Shown here: in pieces, positions 33,642-42,024 of the stretch
Numbering within the stretch: position 1 is the stretch's first letter
How the letters are laid out: each line of letters opens with the position of its first letter
From: Methylobacillus flagellatus_A
GTDB lineage: Bacteria > Pseudomonadota > Gammaproteobacteria > Burkholderiales > Methylophilaceae
Reading direction: 5' to 3' (one strand)
DNA: 64,000 nucleotides
Assembly: GCF_031344055.1 (NCBI RefSeq)
Contig: NZ_JADBEN010000003.1
Made by a program: the position numbers and the translations under genes
The notes under the pieces: generated by a model
What the model saw: the letters and a program-made list of their open reading frames with translations, nothing else
Database searches by the model: none
Told to the model about the DNA's origin: nothing

Positions 33642-34401
33642 GGTTTGCTTTACTTAAACATTGCAGCATGGCGTCGTCTCCCGGCGCCGTAGCGATCCTG
33701 ACATGCAGGCCCAGGCTGGATGGCTGTTCGGCGATGCGGGCATGGTTGACGCAGATCGTGATGTCGCGCAGCCATGCCGCGTCGCCATTGTCGGTCATGG
33801 CGAGCAAGTGGCGCATCGCCTCGCTGCTGGTGACCACAATAGTATCCAATTGCCCATTGTGCCATAGCGCCTGCAATTTTCCTGCATCTGTTTGCGGATT
33901 GATGCGGCGGTAGCATTCGGCGAACCTGACCTGGGCGCCTCGGTCGCGCAAGGTGTCAGCCATCAGCTCGCGGCCACCGACGCCGCGCACGATCATGATG
34001 CGCTGGCCTTTGACCGCCTGCATCTCGGGCAAGCCCAGCAAGGATTCGCTATCAAACCGATGCTCGGGTTGCAATACGCTGGTGATGCCGTACTGCATGA
34101 GCTCTGCCGCGGTGACCGGGCCGATCGCGGCAAACCGCGGCTTGGCGGGCCATTGAGGGAACCTTGCCTGCAGCCTTGGCATGGCATGCTGCACGGCGTT
34201 GGAGCTGATGAAGATCAGCCAGTCCTGCATGGCCGCGTCATCCAGGGTTTGCTCGAAACCGCTATAATCCTGCAGCGGGGCAATGGCGATGAGCGGAAAG
34301 CCGATGGCATGCCCGCCAGCGGCTTCGATCATGCCGGTCAGGCGGGTTGCCTGGTCGAGCGGCCGCGTGATCGCAATATGGCGGCCTGCTAAATTAACCA
34401 T
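33634..34401 (-). CDS. hemD: Uroporphyrinogen-III synthase
   Basis: 255 aa; closes and inverts ring D of hydroxymethylbilane to give uroporphyrinogen III, precursor of heme, siroheme and cobalamin. The two-lobed fold is visible from its conserved pieces: ITRPLDQATRLTGMIEAAGG, DWLIFISSNAVQHAM, FAAIGPVTAAEL and IVVTSSEAMRHLLAM. Sequence conservation in this family is low, but position between hemC and hemX makes it secure. Confidence 0.94.
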   Translation of the reverse strand: MVNLAGRHIAITRPLDQATRLTGMIEAAGGHAIGFPLIAIAPLQDYSGFEQTLDDAAMQDWLIFISSNAVQHAMPRLQARFPQWPAKPRFAAIGPVTAAELMQYGITSVLQPEHRFDSESLLGLPEMQAVKGQRIMIVRGVGGRELMADTLRDRGAQVRFAECYRRINPQTDAGKLQALWHNGQLDTIVVTSSEAMRHLLAMTDNGDAAWLRDITICVNHARIAEQPSSLGLHVRIATAPGDDAMLQCLSKANHD

Positions 34402-34440
34402 GTGCCAGACTGACCAATGAGCAATCAGCCATGTGGGAGC

Positions 34441-35373
34441 TCACTCATGCGCAAGCGCGGCAAGAATGCGGTCAGCACCCCGGGCCACCAATTTGGCAGC
34501 CAGCGCCTGGCCCAAGGCTTCGGGCTGGTTGGCGGGGCCCTGGGCCGATTCGCGCAATAGGTCCTTGCCGTCGATGCTGGCAACAAAACCGGTCATCTGG
34601 AGCGTATCGCCATGTTGCTGTGCAAAAGCGCCCAGCGGCACTTGGCAGCTGCCCGCCAGGGCGCGGCTCATGCCGCGTTCCGCTTCCACGCAGGCGGCAG
34701 TTGCGGCATGGTTGAGCGGCGCCAGCACCTCCAGCAGGTCAAGGCGTTCGGCGTTGATCTCGATGCCCAGCGCGCCCTGCCCGACGGCGGGGATGCTGTT
34801 GTCGGGATCGATGGATTCGCGGATGCGGGATTCCAGCCCCAGGCGCTTGAGGCCGGCAGCGGCGAGAATGATGGCGGCGTACTGGCCTTCGTCCAGCTTG
34901 CGCAAGCGGGTCTGCAGGTTGCCGCGCAGCGATTCCACCTTGAGATCGGGAAAGCGCGCCTGCAATTGGCTCTGGCGGCGCAGGCTGGAGGTGCCGACTA
35001 TGCTGCCGGCGGGCAACGATTCCAGATCGGGGTAATCGTTGGAGACGAACGCATCGCGAGGGTCTTCGCGCTCGCCGATCGCGGCCAGGGCGAAGCCGGG
35101 CGGCAAATGCATGGGCACGTCCTTCATGGAATGCACGGCGAGGTCGGCGCGGCCGTCTGCCAGCGCTTGTTCCAGCTCTTTCACGAACAGGCCCTTGCCG
35201 CCGATGCGGGCCAGGGGCGAATCCAGGATCTGGTCGCCGGTGGTGGTCATGCCGAGGATGCTGACCTCGGTTTCCGGATACAAGGCTTGCAGTCGGCCTT
35301 GGATATGTCGCGCCTGCCACATGGCCAATGCGCTTTCGCGCGAGGCGATCACCAGTTTCTTGGGAGCGTTCAT
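34441..35373 (-). CDS. hemC: Hydroxymethylbilane synthase (porphobilinogen deaminase)
   Basis: 310 aa; polymerises four porphobilinogen units. N-terminal KLVIASRESALAMWQARHI, central VGTSSLRRQSQLQARFPDL, and the dipyrromethane cofactor-binding Cys in LAGSCQVPLGAFA are all present. It starts the hemC-hemD-hemX-hemY operon, which is the classical proteobacterial order. Confidence 0.97.
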   Translation of the reverse strand: MNAPKKLVIASRESALAMWQARHIQGRLQALYPETEVSILGMTTTGDQILDSPLARIGGKGLFVKELEQALADGRADLAVHSMKDVPMHLPPGFALAAIGEREDPRDAFVSNDYPDLESLPAGSIVGTSSLRRQSQLQARFPDLKVESLRGNLQTRLRKLDEGQYAAIILAAAGLKRLGLESRIRESIDPDNSIPAVGQGALGIEINAERLDLLEVLAPLNHAATAACVEAERGMSRALAGSCQVPLGAFAQQHGDTLQMTGFVASIDGKDLLRESAQGPANQPEALGQALAAKLVARGADRILAALAHE

Positions 35374-35466
35374 CGAATTAGGCCGGCGGGCGTTGTGCCG
35401 AGCGGCCAGTTGTTATTGAAAGCACTATTTTAGCATACGGCGTGCCGTGCTCAGGACCACCAGGAC

Positions 35467-36213
35467 CTAGTGCGAGGCCAGCTTTCGCAGCAGGTGGTAT
35501 TGCCGCCGGCTCACGGCAATCGTCTCCGGTATGTCCTTGAGGATAGCGTGCCAGCCGCTTTCGCCATCGGTGTCGCGTTTCTCATAGCCCCTGATGCTGG
35601 ATTGCGCCACCAGGCAATTGCGATGCAGGCGCAGGAATAGCTGCCCAAGCTCCTGTTCCAGGCTGGTGAGCGATTCTTCGATCAAGTATTCCTGGAATTT
35701 CGTGCGCAAGGTGACGTATTTGAGCTCGGCACGCAGGTAGATGACCTCATGCACCGGGATGAGCAGGATGCGGCCGTGGTCGCTGACGCTGAAATGGGTG
35801 CGCGCGCGCTGCAGGGGCCTGAGCGCCTCGACCTGGGCCGGCAGCAATACGCGCGCTTTGTGCAACGCAGCCTCAAGGCGCTCCTGGCGGATAGGCTTGA
35901 GCAGGTAGTCGACGGCGTTCATTTCGAAAGCCTGGATCGCATAGCCGTCGAACGCGGTGGTGAAAATGATGGCCGGGGGGCGGGGCAGTTTTTGCGCATG
36001 TCCCGCCGCCTCTATGCCATCCATGTTGGGCATGCGGATGTCGAGCAGCAATACGTGGGGCTGGAGCTGTTGCGCCAGCTCCAGCGCCTCGTTGCCTTGC
36101 CTGGCCTCGCCCAACAGCGTCACGCCGGGAATATCGGCCAGCAGCTCGCGCAGGCGGTTGCGGGCCGGCGGCTCGTCGTCGGCGATCACGACATCAAGCA
36201 GGGCATGGCTCAC
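35467..36213 (-). CDS. LytTR-family response regulator (AlgR-like)
   Basis: 248 aa. The receiver domain shows the acidic pocket (VVIADDEPPARNRLRELL) and the phospho-acceptor Asp in LLLDIRMPNMDG. The LytTR DNA-binding domain is at the C-terminus (YLRAELKYVTLRTKFQEYLI, FLRLHRNCLVAQSSIRGYEK). The GTG start overlaps the stop of the histidine-kinase gene as GTGA. The pair is the AlgZ/AlgR arrangement next to hemC and argH, as in pseudomonads, where AlgR controls alginate, pili and c-di-GMP outputs. Targets here are unknown. Confidence 0.92.
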   Translation of the reverse strand: MSHALLDVVIADDEPPARNRLRELLADIPGVTLLGEARQGNEALELAQQLQPHVLLLDIRMPNMDGIEAAGHAQKLPRPPAIIFTTAFDGYAIQAFEMNAVDYLLKPIRQERLEAALHKARVLLPAQVEALRPLQRARTHFSVSDHGRILLIPVHEVIYLRAELKYVTLRTKFQEYLIEESLTSLEQELGQLFLRLHRNCLVAQSSIRGYEKRDTDGESGWHAILKDIPETIAVSRRQYHLLRKLASH

Positions 36214-37232
36214 GATGCGGTCCTCTTGCGGTAGGGAATGACGATGTGAACGGCATATTCGTTGCCGTCCTGGCTGATGTTGAGGCTGGCCTCGGCATCG
36301 AAATGCAATTGCAGGCGTTCCCGGATATTGCCGATCGCCATGCGGTTGCCCTGGTGATGGCCGGAGCCGGGCTGGTATGGGTTGCGCAGGCGGATGTGCA
36401 GTTCATCGCGCGTGCTGCTGAGCTGGATGCTGACGCTGCCGCCCTCGTCCAGGGGTTCAATGCCGTGGTAAATCGCGTTTTCCAGCAGCGGTTGCAGGAT
36501 AAGCGGGGGAATCAGGGCATCAGGCGGCATCTCGTCGACCTGCCAATCGATGCTGAGGCGGTTTTCCAGGCGTAGTTTCTCCAGCGCCAGGTATTGCCTG
36601 CACAAGGCCAGCTCCTGGGCCAGCGGCACCAGCTCGCGGTTGTCAGCCATCAATACGCGGAACAGGTCGGCCATGTCCATCAATGCGGTTTCCGCCCTCT
36701 TGCTGTCGCTGCGTACGATGGAAAGCACGGCGTTGATGCTGTTGAAGAGGAAATGCGGGCGTATCCTGGCTTGCAAAGCCTGCAAGCGCGCCTCCGTCAC
36801 CGCTGGGCTCAAGGCGCGTTGGCGCAATTGCAGGTAGGCCAAGGTGATGGATGCGATGCCTGCAGCAAGCATAATGCTGCGCATGGGACCGCCCGGCAGG
36901 TCGAAATCGAGCGCGTGGACAGCCACCATGTGCGCCAGCAGGCTGAAGGCCGCCGGCAGCCACAATGCAATGGCGTAGCCGCCGACGGCACCGAGCCGGG
37001 CCAGCCATGGCTGCAACGCGTACAAGGCCAGCAGGCTTGCCAGGAGCACGGGCTGCATGAAGGCGCACCAGCGCGTGAAGCCTGGCAGCCAGTCTGCCAG
37101 TGTGGATGTGGCCGCCAATGAGGCGAACAGGCCCATCAGGTTGGCGACGACGAGGATGCGCAGGCAGATGCCGAGATTGCGGAAGTCGGGCGACTTCGCG
37201 GAATGAATGGCGTTTTGCTTTATAATAGCCAT
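36210..37232 (-). CDS. LytS/AlgZ-type sensor histidine kinase
   Basis: 340 aa. Four N-terminal transmembrane helices in the first ~140 residues (ILVVANLMGLFASLAATSTL and following) without an obvious extracellular domain are followed by the His_kinase domain. The phospho-acceptor His is in ARIRPHFLFNSINAVLS; the ATP-binding N box is PLLENAIYHGI, with a degenerate G box (GNIRERLQLHF). Partner of the response regulator encoded downstream. Divergent from argH. Confidence 0.92.
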   Translation of the reverse strand: MAIIKQNAIHSAKSPDFRNLGICLRILVVANLMGLFASLAATSTLADWLPGFTRWCAFMQPVLLASLLALYALQPWLARLGAVGGYAIALWLPAAFSLLAHMVAVHALDFDLPGGPMRSIMLAAGIASITLAYLQLRQRALSPAVTEARLQALQARIRPHFLFNSINAVLSIVRSDSKRAETALMDMADLFRVLMADNRELVPLAQELALCRQYLALEKLRLENRLSIDWQVDEMPPDALIPPLILQPLLENAIYHGIEPLDEGGSVSIQLSSTRDELHIRLRNPYQPGSGHHQGNRMAIGNIRERLQLHFDAEASLNISQDGNEYAVHIVIPYRKRTAS

Positions 37233-37287
37233 GGTTTAGCGCACTATTTCCACACTTATCGGTATCGTGAGTTCATCACGCAACATC

Positions 37288-38694
37288 ATGACAGAAAAGT
37301 CCAATCACTTGAATCAAACCCCTTCCAAAACCTGGTCCGGCCGCTTCAACGAGCCTGTGGCCGAGCTGGTCAAACAATATACCGCTTCCGTGGGCTTCGA
37401 CTACCGGCTGGCCGAATACGACATCCAGGGATCGCTGGCGCATGCCCGCATGCTTGGCGCCCAAGGCATCATCAGCCAGGATGACGTGGCCAAGATAGAA
37501 CAGGGCCTGGGCGAGATTCTGGAAGAGATCCGCAATGGCGAGTTCACTTGGTTGCTGGACCTTGAAGATGTACACCTCAATATCGAGAAGCGCCTGACGG
37601 ACAAGATCGGCGATGCAGGTAAGCGCTTGCATACCGGGCGCTCCCGCAACGACCAGGTGGCGACCGATATCCGCCTCTGGCTGCGTGCGATGGTGGACGA
37701 TGCACTGGGCCGCGTGCGCAAATTGCAGGCTTCGCTGGTGGACCTCGCGGAACAGCATGCCGATACCGTGATGCCCGGCTTCACGCATTTGCAGGTGGCG
37801 CAGCCCGTGACCTTCGGCCATCACCTGCTGGCCTATTTCGAGATGCTGCAGCGCGATGCGGAACGCCTGGCAGATGCCCGCAAGCGCATCAACCGCCTGC
37901 CGCTGGGTGCGGCGGCGCTCGCAGGCACCAGCTATCCCATAGACCGTGAGCGTGTCGCGCATGAGCTCGGTTTCGAGGCGGTGTGCGAGAACTCGCTGGA
38001 CGCGGTATCCGACCGCGATTTCGCGATTGAATTCACCGCGGCGGCGGCATTGATCATGACGCATTTGTCCCGCCTCTCGGAAGAGCTGATACTCTGGTCC
38101 AGCCCGCGCTTCGGCTTCGTCGACATTGCCGACCGCTTCTGCACCGGCTCATCCATCATGCCGCAGAAGAAGAACCCGGACGTGCCGGAGCTGGTGCGCG
38201 GCAAGACCGGGCGGGTCAACGGGCACCTGGTCGCGTTGCTGACCCTGATGAAGAGCCAGCCGCTGGCCTACAACAAGGACAACCAAGAGGACAAGGAGCC
38301 TCTGTTCGACACGGTAGATACATTGCTGGTGACGCTGGAAATCTATGCGGACATGCTGCGCGGTATCAAGGTCAACAAGGACGCGATGCGCCTGGCGGCG
38401 GCAGAGGGGTTTGCCACGGCGACCGACCTGGCCGACTACCTGGTGAAGAAGGGCATGCCATTCCGCGATGCGCACGAGGTGGTGGCGCTGGCGGTGCGCC
38501 ATGCCGTGGAACAGGGCTGCGACCTGGCCGACCTTTCCTTGCCGCAGCTGCAGAAATTCAGCCCTCAGATTGCCGAGGATGTATACGGGGTGTTGACGCT
38601 CGAAGGCTCGTTGGCAAGCCGCAACCATCGCGGCGGCACGGCGCCCGCCCAGGTGCGCGAGGCACTGAGGCGTGCCCGGAGCTTGCTCGGCTAA
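37288..38694 (+). CDS. argH: Argininosuccinate lyase
   Basis: About 468 aa; last step of arginine synthesis, splitting argininosuccinate into arginine and fumarate. Fumarase/aspartase superfamily motifs: HTGRSRNDQVATDIRLWLR, THLQVAQPVTFGHHL and the mobile-loop signature GSSIMPQKKNPDVPEL. I use ATG 37288; GTG 37267 would add seven residues. It diverges from the sensor kinase and is followed by the palindromic element at 38695. Confidence 0.96.
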   Translation: MTEKSNHLNQTPSKTWSGRFNEPVAELVKQYTASVGFDYRLAEYDIQGSLAHARMLGAQGIISQDDVAKIEQGLGEILEEIRNGEFTWLLDLEDVHLNIEKRLTDKIGDAGKRLHTGRSRNDQVATDIRLWLRAMVDDALGRVRKLQASLVDLAEQHADTVMPGFTHLQVAQPVTFGHHLLAYFEMLQRDAERLADARKRINRLPLGAAALAGTSYPIDRERVAHELGFEAVCENSLDAVSDRDFAIEFTAAAALIMTHLSRLSEELILWSSPRFGFVDIADRFCTGSSIMPQKKNPDVPELVRGKTGRVNGHLVALLTLMKSQPLAYNKDNQEDKEPLFDTVDTLLVTLEIYADMLRGIKVNKDAMRLAAAEGFATATDLADYLVKKGMPFRDAHEVVALAVRHAVEQGCDLADLSLPQLQKFSPQIAEDVYGVLTLEGSLASRNHRGGTAPAQVREALRRARSLLG

Positions 38695-38806
38695 GAGCTG
38701 CTAACAAAACTCTCCTGCCGTCGTTGCTCTGCCTTGCCGTACTAGTTGTACTGTCAGCGGCAGAGCGCCTAGCCAGGATCGCTGCGCTGAGTTTTGTTAG
38801 CAGCTC
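38695..38806. repeat. 112-bp palindromic element with 18-bp perfect terminal inverted repeats
   Basis: GAGCTGCTAACAAAACTC (38695-38712) is exactly the reverse complement of GAGTTTTGTTAGCAGCTC (38789-38806). A second, inner pair, GCTCTGCC (38726-38733) and GGCAGAGC (38759-38766), lies around a centre with GTAC-TAGTT-GTAC. The whole can fold into a long cruciform or RNA hairpin. It begins on the base after the argH stop. There is no ORF inside. The structure resembles dispersed intergenic repeats (REP/MITE-like); copy number in the genome cannot be seen from here. Confidence 0.75.
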
Positions 38807-38825
38807 CAAATGCCTGGCGATTGGC

Positions 38826-38852
38826 AAAAAGCCCCGCAATGCGGGGCTTTTT
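38826..38852. terminator. Bidirectional terminator between argH and the GGDEF gene
   Basis: A perfect 12-bp stem, AAAAAGCCCCGC-AAT-GCGGGGCTTTTT, lies 17 nt from the GGDEF stop codon. A and T runs on both sides allow termination from either direction. Confidence 0.9.
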
Positions 38853-38869
38853 CATGTCTTGTTTGTTGC

Positions 38870-40450
38870 CTACTGCCCAGCCGGCTGGTCCAGCGTGCTT
38901 GCGCCAACCACCCGGTTGCGTCCGCTGTTCTTCGCCCGGTACAAGGCCTGGTCGGTACGCCCGATAATGGCGTCGGCCGGCTCGCTTTCCCGGCGTTCGG
39001 CCACGCCGGCGCTGAAGGTAATGAGGATGTGGCTGTCGTTGTGCAGGAAGATATTGCGTGTCAGCTCGCGCTGCGCGCGCGTGATGACGCTGATCGCGTC
39101 CTGTTCCACGGTGCCCGGCAGCAGGATGATGAATTCCTCGCCGCCATAACGCGCGATCACGTCCGTCGTGCGTAGCGATTCCTTGATGACGGAGGCGAGG
39201 TGGGCCAACGCCTGGTCGCCGGTGGCATGGCCCAGGTTGTCATTGATCTGCTTGAAATGGTCGATATCCATCATGGCGATGCTGAGCGGCATGCCGAACC
39301 GGTCTGCCCGGTTGAACTCCCTGACCAACGCCTCATCCATCCCGCGGCGGTTCAGGGTGCCGGTCAGGTAATCTTCATGCGCGATTTCATTGATGTGGTC
39401 GAGCTGCAAGGTCAGTTCGTAGATTTGCTTTTCCGCCTCCCGCACCTTGTTTTCCGCTTCTATGATCTCGTTGCGCGAATGCTGCGTGATGCTGCTGACG
39501 ATCTGGGTATCCTCGAGCAAGCGGCTTAACACTTGGTTAAGGTCCTCTATCTCGTCGCTATGGCTGATTTCCTCGCGGTAATGTTTCAGCTTGGTTTGGT
39601 AGTCATCGGTCGCCAGGGTGATTTCCGCCAACTGCGCCACGAATATCTCCGCCATTTTCTTCAGGGTCTTCTTGGCCTCGATCAGCCCAGGCCGCAGTTG
39701 GCCCTGCATGAAAATGAGGTCCTTGAGCGTGTCTTCCGCCTTGGACAAGGAGTCCATGTTCAATGGCTGGGTCAGGATCTCGCGCACTGCCGCTGTCGGG
39801 CCCTGCAGCCACTGCTCTTCCAGCACTAAGGCCTCCATGCTCACGACCAGCAGGCGCAACAGTTGCAGCAGGCGCAATTGCAGCTGGCTCTGGGTGTCCA
39901 GGTGCATTTCCAGGCTGAACAGGATATTTTTCAGTGCGGTTTCCAGCGCCAGTATTTCTTCGTGGCTCTGCGCCTGCCGTGCTTCTTCCAGAAGGGCGGT
40001 TGCACGTGCCTGGGCGTCGGGTACTTCCTGTAGCTGCGGTATCACCACCAAGTCCAGCGTCTTGACCAGCATATTGCGCCAGAGCGTGACGACGTCGGCC
40101 AGCTCATGGTGAGCGCCACCCGGGTTTGAAGGAGCGGGGTGTTTGTTGCCAGGCATGGACAGGTTGGCCAGCAGCTCGCGCAGCGTAATTTCCAGCCCTG
40201 TCCAGTTCTGCGCTTCAAGCTGCTTGAGAATATGGTTGATGCCGGGGCTGTGGCGAGGCTGTTGCGCGCCGACTTCCTTCAGCACGTTGCTCAACAGTTG
40301 GCCAATGGTCAATGAGTTGTCCGTTGCGGCTTGGCCGTCAATGGCGTTATAGACTTTGCGGTAGTTGTCCGGTGTTGGCGCTATCCGGCTTTTGGCAAGC
40401 TGGATAAGGGTTTGTCGTGCGGTTTCGACGGACTTTTTATGTTGATCCAT
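38870..40450 (-). CDS. GGDEF-domain diguanylate cyclase
   Basis: About 526 aa. A long helical, coiled-coil N-terminal region (roughly 1-350, e.g. RLLEDTQIVSSITQHSRNEI and ENKVREAEKQIYELTLQL) has no membrane span. It is followed by a C-terminal GGDEF domain (about 360-515) with the active-site RYGGEEFIILLPGT and MDIDHFKQINDNLGHATGD. It should synthesise c-di-GMP in the cytoplasm. I see no RxxD inhibitory site immediately before GGEEF. The start is set at ATG 40450 (MDQHKKS). A LexA-like palindrome lies about 100 bp upstream. Confidence 0.92.
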   Translation of the reverse strand: MDQHKKSVETARQTLIQLAKSRIAPTPDNYRKVYNAIDGQAATDNSLTIGQLLSNVLKEVGAQQPRHSPGINHILKQLEAQNWTGLEITLRELLANLSMPGNKHPAPSNPGGAHHELADVVTLWRNMLVKTLDLVVIPQLQEVPDAQARATALLEEARQAQSHEEILALETALKNILFSLEMHLDTQSQLQLRLLQLLRLLVVSMEALVLEEQWLQGPTAAVREILTQPLNMDSLSKAEDTLKDLIFMQGQLRPGLIEAKKTLKKMAEIFVAQLAEITLATDDYQTKLKHYREEISHSDEIEDLNQVLSRLLEDTQIVSSITQHSRNEIIEAENKVREAEKQIYELTLQLDHINEIAHEDYLTGTLNRRGMDEALVREFNRADRFGMPLSIAMMDIDHFKQINDNLGHATGDQALAHLASVIKESLRTTDVIARYGGEEFIILLPGTVEQDAISVITRAQRELTRNIFLHNDSHILITFSAGVAERRESEPADAIIGRTDQALYRAKNSGRNRVVGASTLDQPAGQ

Positions 40451-40552
40451 AGCTGACCCAAATTGTGTCGGTTTCCCTGAGATTCCGGGTGAGCTTGGCA
40501 ACTTTCATCGCAACTTCATCCCCATGCTGATTGCTCTGCGCTTCCAGAATCG

Positions 40553-40568
40553 CTGTATTGTAATACAG
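40553..40568. promoter_or_regulatory. LexA-like palindrome CTGT-N8-ACAG
   Basis: CTGTATTGTAATACAG is a perfect 16-bp palindrome fitting the CTGT-N8-ACAG form of gammaproteobacterial and betaproteobacterial SOS boxes, with an AT-rich core. It lies between the hemW stop and the GGDEF start, 103-118 bp upstream of the latter. It could instead be part of a weak hairpin at the end of the hemW transcript. Confidence 0.35.
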
Positions 40569-40604
40569 AGAATGTCTTACAAAGTAAAACTTAGCGTGCG
40601 GGAG

Positions 40605-41795
40605 TCAATCCAGGAACAGCTGCAGCAACTCATTCAGGAAGCGCTGCCCGAGCAATGTCGGGGCAATGCGCTCCGGGCTTGCGTCCAATAAGCCTTTTTG
40701 GACAGCCTGTTGCAGGGTATGGGCAATGCTTTCCAGCGGCAATCCGGTGCGCAGTTCAAACAGTGCGGGTTCAAAGCCATTGGTGAGCCGTAAGGCGTTC
40801 ATCATGAACTCGAAGGGCAGCTCATTCCCGGAAACCTGCCATTGCTGCTCCATGGCATTGCCCTGGCCGGCGTGTTCCAGGTAGCGTTTGGGATGCTTGT
40901 GGCGGCTTTCGCGCGTGATGCGGTCATGGAAGCTGAGTTTGCTGTGCGCGCCTGCCCCGATGCCCAGGTAGTCGCCGAACAGCCAGTAGTTACGGTTGTG
41001 GCGGCATTGCTTGCCATGCTGCGCAAACGCCGAGGTTTCGTAGTGACCGTAGCCATGCCGGCCCAGCAGGTCTTCGATCGCTTCCTGCATGGCGGCGCTG
41101 GTGTCGTCGTCCGGCAATGCAGGCGGGGTGCGGTGAAACGGCGTATTGGGCTCCAGCGTCAGGTGGTAGAACGACAGGTGCGCGGGTCCGAGGTCGCAGG
41201 CGCGTTGCGCGTCGGCCAGCGCATGTTCCAGGCTTTGCCCGGGCAGGGCGTACATGACGTCCAGGTTGACGGAGTCAAAGGTCTGCAGCGCCAGCTCGGC
41301 GGCCGCCACGGCCTGGGTTTCATCATGGATGCGCCCGAGTTTTTGCAGGTAGGCGCTGTCGAAGCTCTGGATGCCGAGCGAGAGCCGGTTGACGCCAGCA
41401 GCGCGGTATCCGCGGAAATGCGCGGCGTCCACGGTGCCGGGATTGGCCTCCAGCGTAATCTCGCAATCCACGCTCAATGGCACGAGGGCGCGCACATTGC
41501 TCAGGATGCGGTCGATCGCCTCGGGCGAGAACAGGCTGGGCGTGCCGCCGCCGAAGAAAATGCTGTGCACGCGCCGTCCCCAGACGCGCGGCACCGATTG
41601 CTCCAGGTCGGCGATCAATGCATCGACATAGGCAGCCTCGGGAATCTCGCTGCGCGACTCGTGCGAATTGAAGTCGCAATAAGGGCACTTGCGGACACAC
41701 CAGGGAATATGGATGTAAAGCGAGAGCGGCGGGGGCTGGGTGGGCGCGGACGTCGGCGCTTCTCCTGGCTCTGTTTGCCCAGGGGCGCCGTTAAT
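40605..41795 (-). CDS. hemW: HemW, radical-SAM heme chaperone (apparent ATT start)
   Basis: 396 aa. The radical SAM cluster motif is CVRKCPYC in LYIHIPWCVRKCPYCDFN, with FFGGGTPSLF following. The HemN-C domain lies at the C-terminus. The family is related to coproporphyrinogen dehydrogenase but lacks its activity; HemW inserts heme into target proteins. Between the preceding in-frame stop and the Cys motif there is no ATG, GTG or TTG. The only plausible initiator is ATT at 41793-41795, overlapping the stop of the upstream gene (ATTAA), with AAGG close by. The first ATG, TTG or GTG in frame would delete the FeS motif. Confidence 0.88.
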   Translation of the reverse strand: MNGAPGQTEPGEAPTSAPTQPPPLSLYIHIPWCVRKCPYCDFNSHESRSEIPEAAYVDALIADLEQSVPRVWGRRVHSIFFGGGTPSLFSPEAIDRILSNVRALVPLSVDCEITLEANPGTVDAAHFRGYRAAGVNRLSLGIQSFDSAYLQKLGRIHDETQAVAAAELALQTFDSVNLDVMYALPGQSLEHALADAQRACDLGPAHLSFYHLTLEPNTPFHRTPPALPDDDTSAAMQEAIEDLLGRHGYGHYETSAFAQHGKQCRHNRNYWLFGDYLGIGAGAHSKLSFHDRITRESRHKHPKRYLEHAGQGNAMEQQWQVSGNELPFEFMMNALRLTNGFEPALFELRTGLPLESIAHTLQQAVQKGLLDASPERIAPTLLGQRFLNELLQLFLD

Positions 41796-42024
41796 CGCCT
41801 TGATTTCGATGGATGTGCTGATAGGGGTTCACCAGTTCGTCAATCAAGCGGTGCAAGGCCTCGCGCATCTGTGCCTCGGACACTTCCATCAACAGGCCGT
41901 CCTCCAGCGCATCCTGGGCAATCTGCTTGAGTTCGTCGAAGTTCTCGGTCATGACCTTGACCTTTTCCGTGCAGGAGACGACGCTGCCGTCGTCACGCAA
42001 CCATTTGGGCCAGTTTCCGCTCAT
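41791..42024 (-). CDS. Small conserved hypothetical protein between rdgB and hemW, 77 aa
   Basis: A 77-aa mostly helical acidic protein (KQIAQDALEDGLLMEVSEAQ, MREALHRLIDELVNPYQHIH). Its ATG overlaps the rdgB stop (ATGA) and its stop overlaps the apparent hemW start, so it is embedded in the operon by translational coupling. I do not recognise a domain. Conservation of such a small gene in this position would point to a link with hemW or rdgB, but that cannot be judged here. Confidence 0.78.
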   Translation of the reverse strand: MSGNWPKWLRDDGSVVSCTEKVKVMTENFDELKQIAQDALEDGLLMEVSEAQMREALHRLIDELVNPYQHIHRNQGD

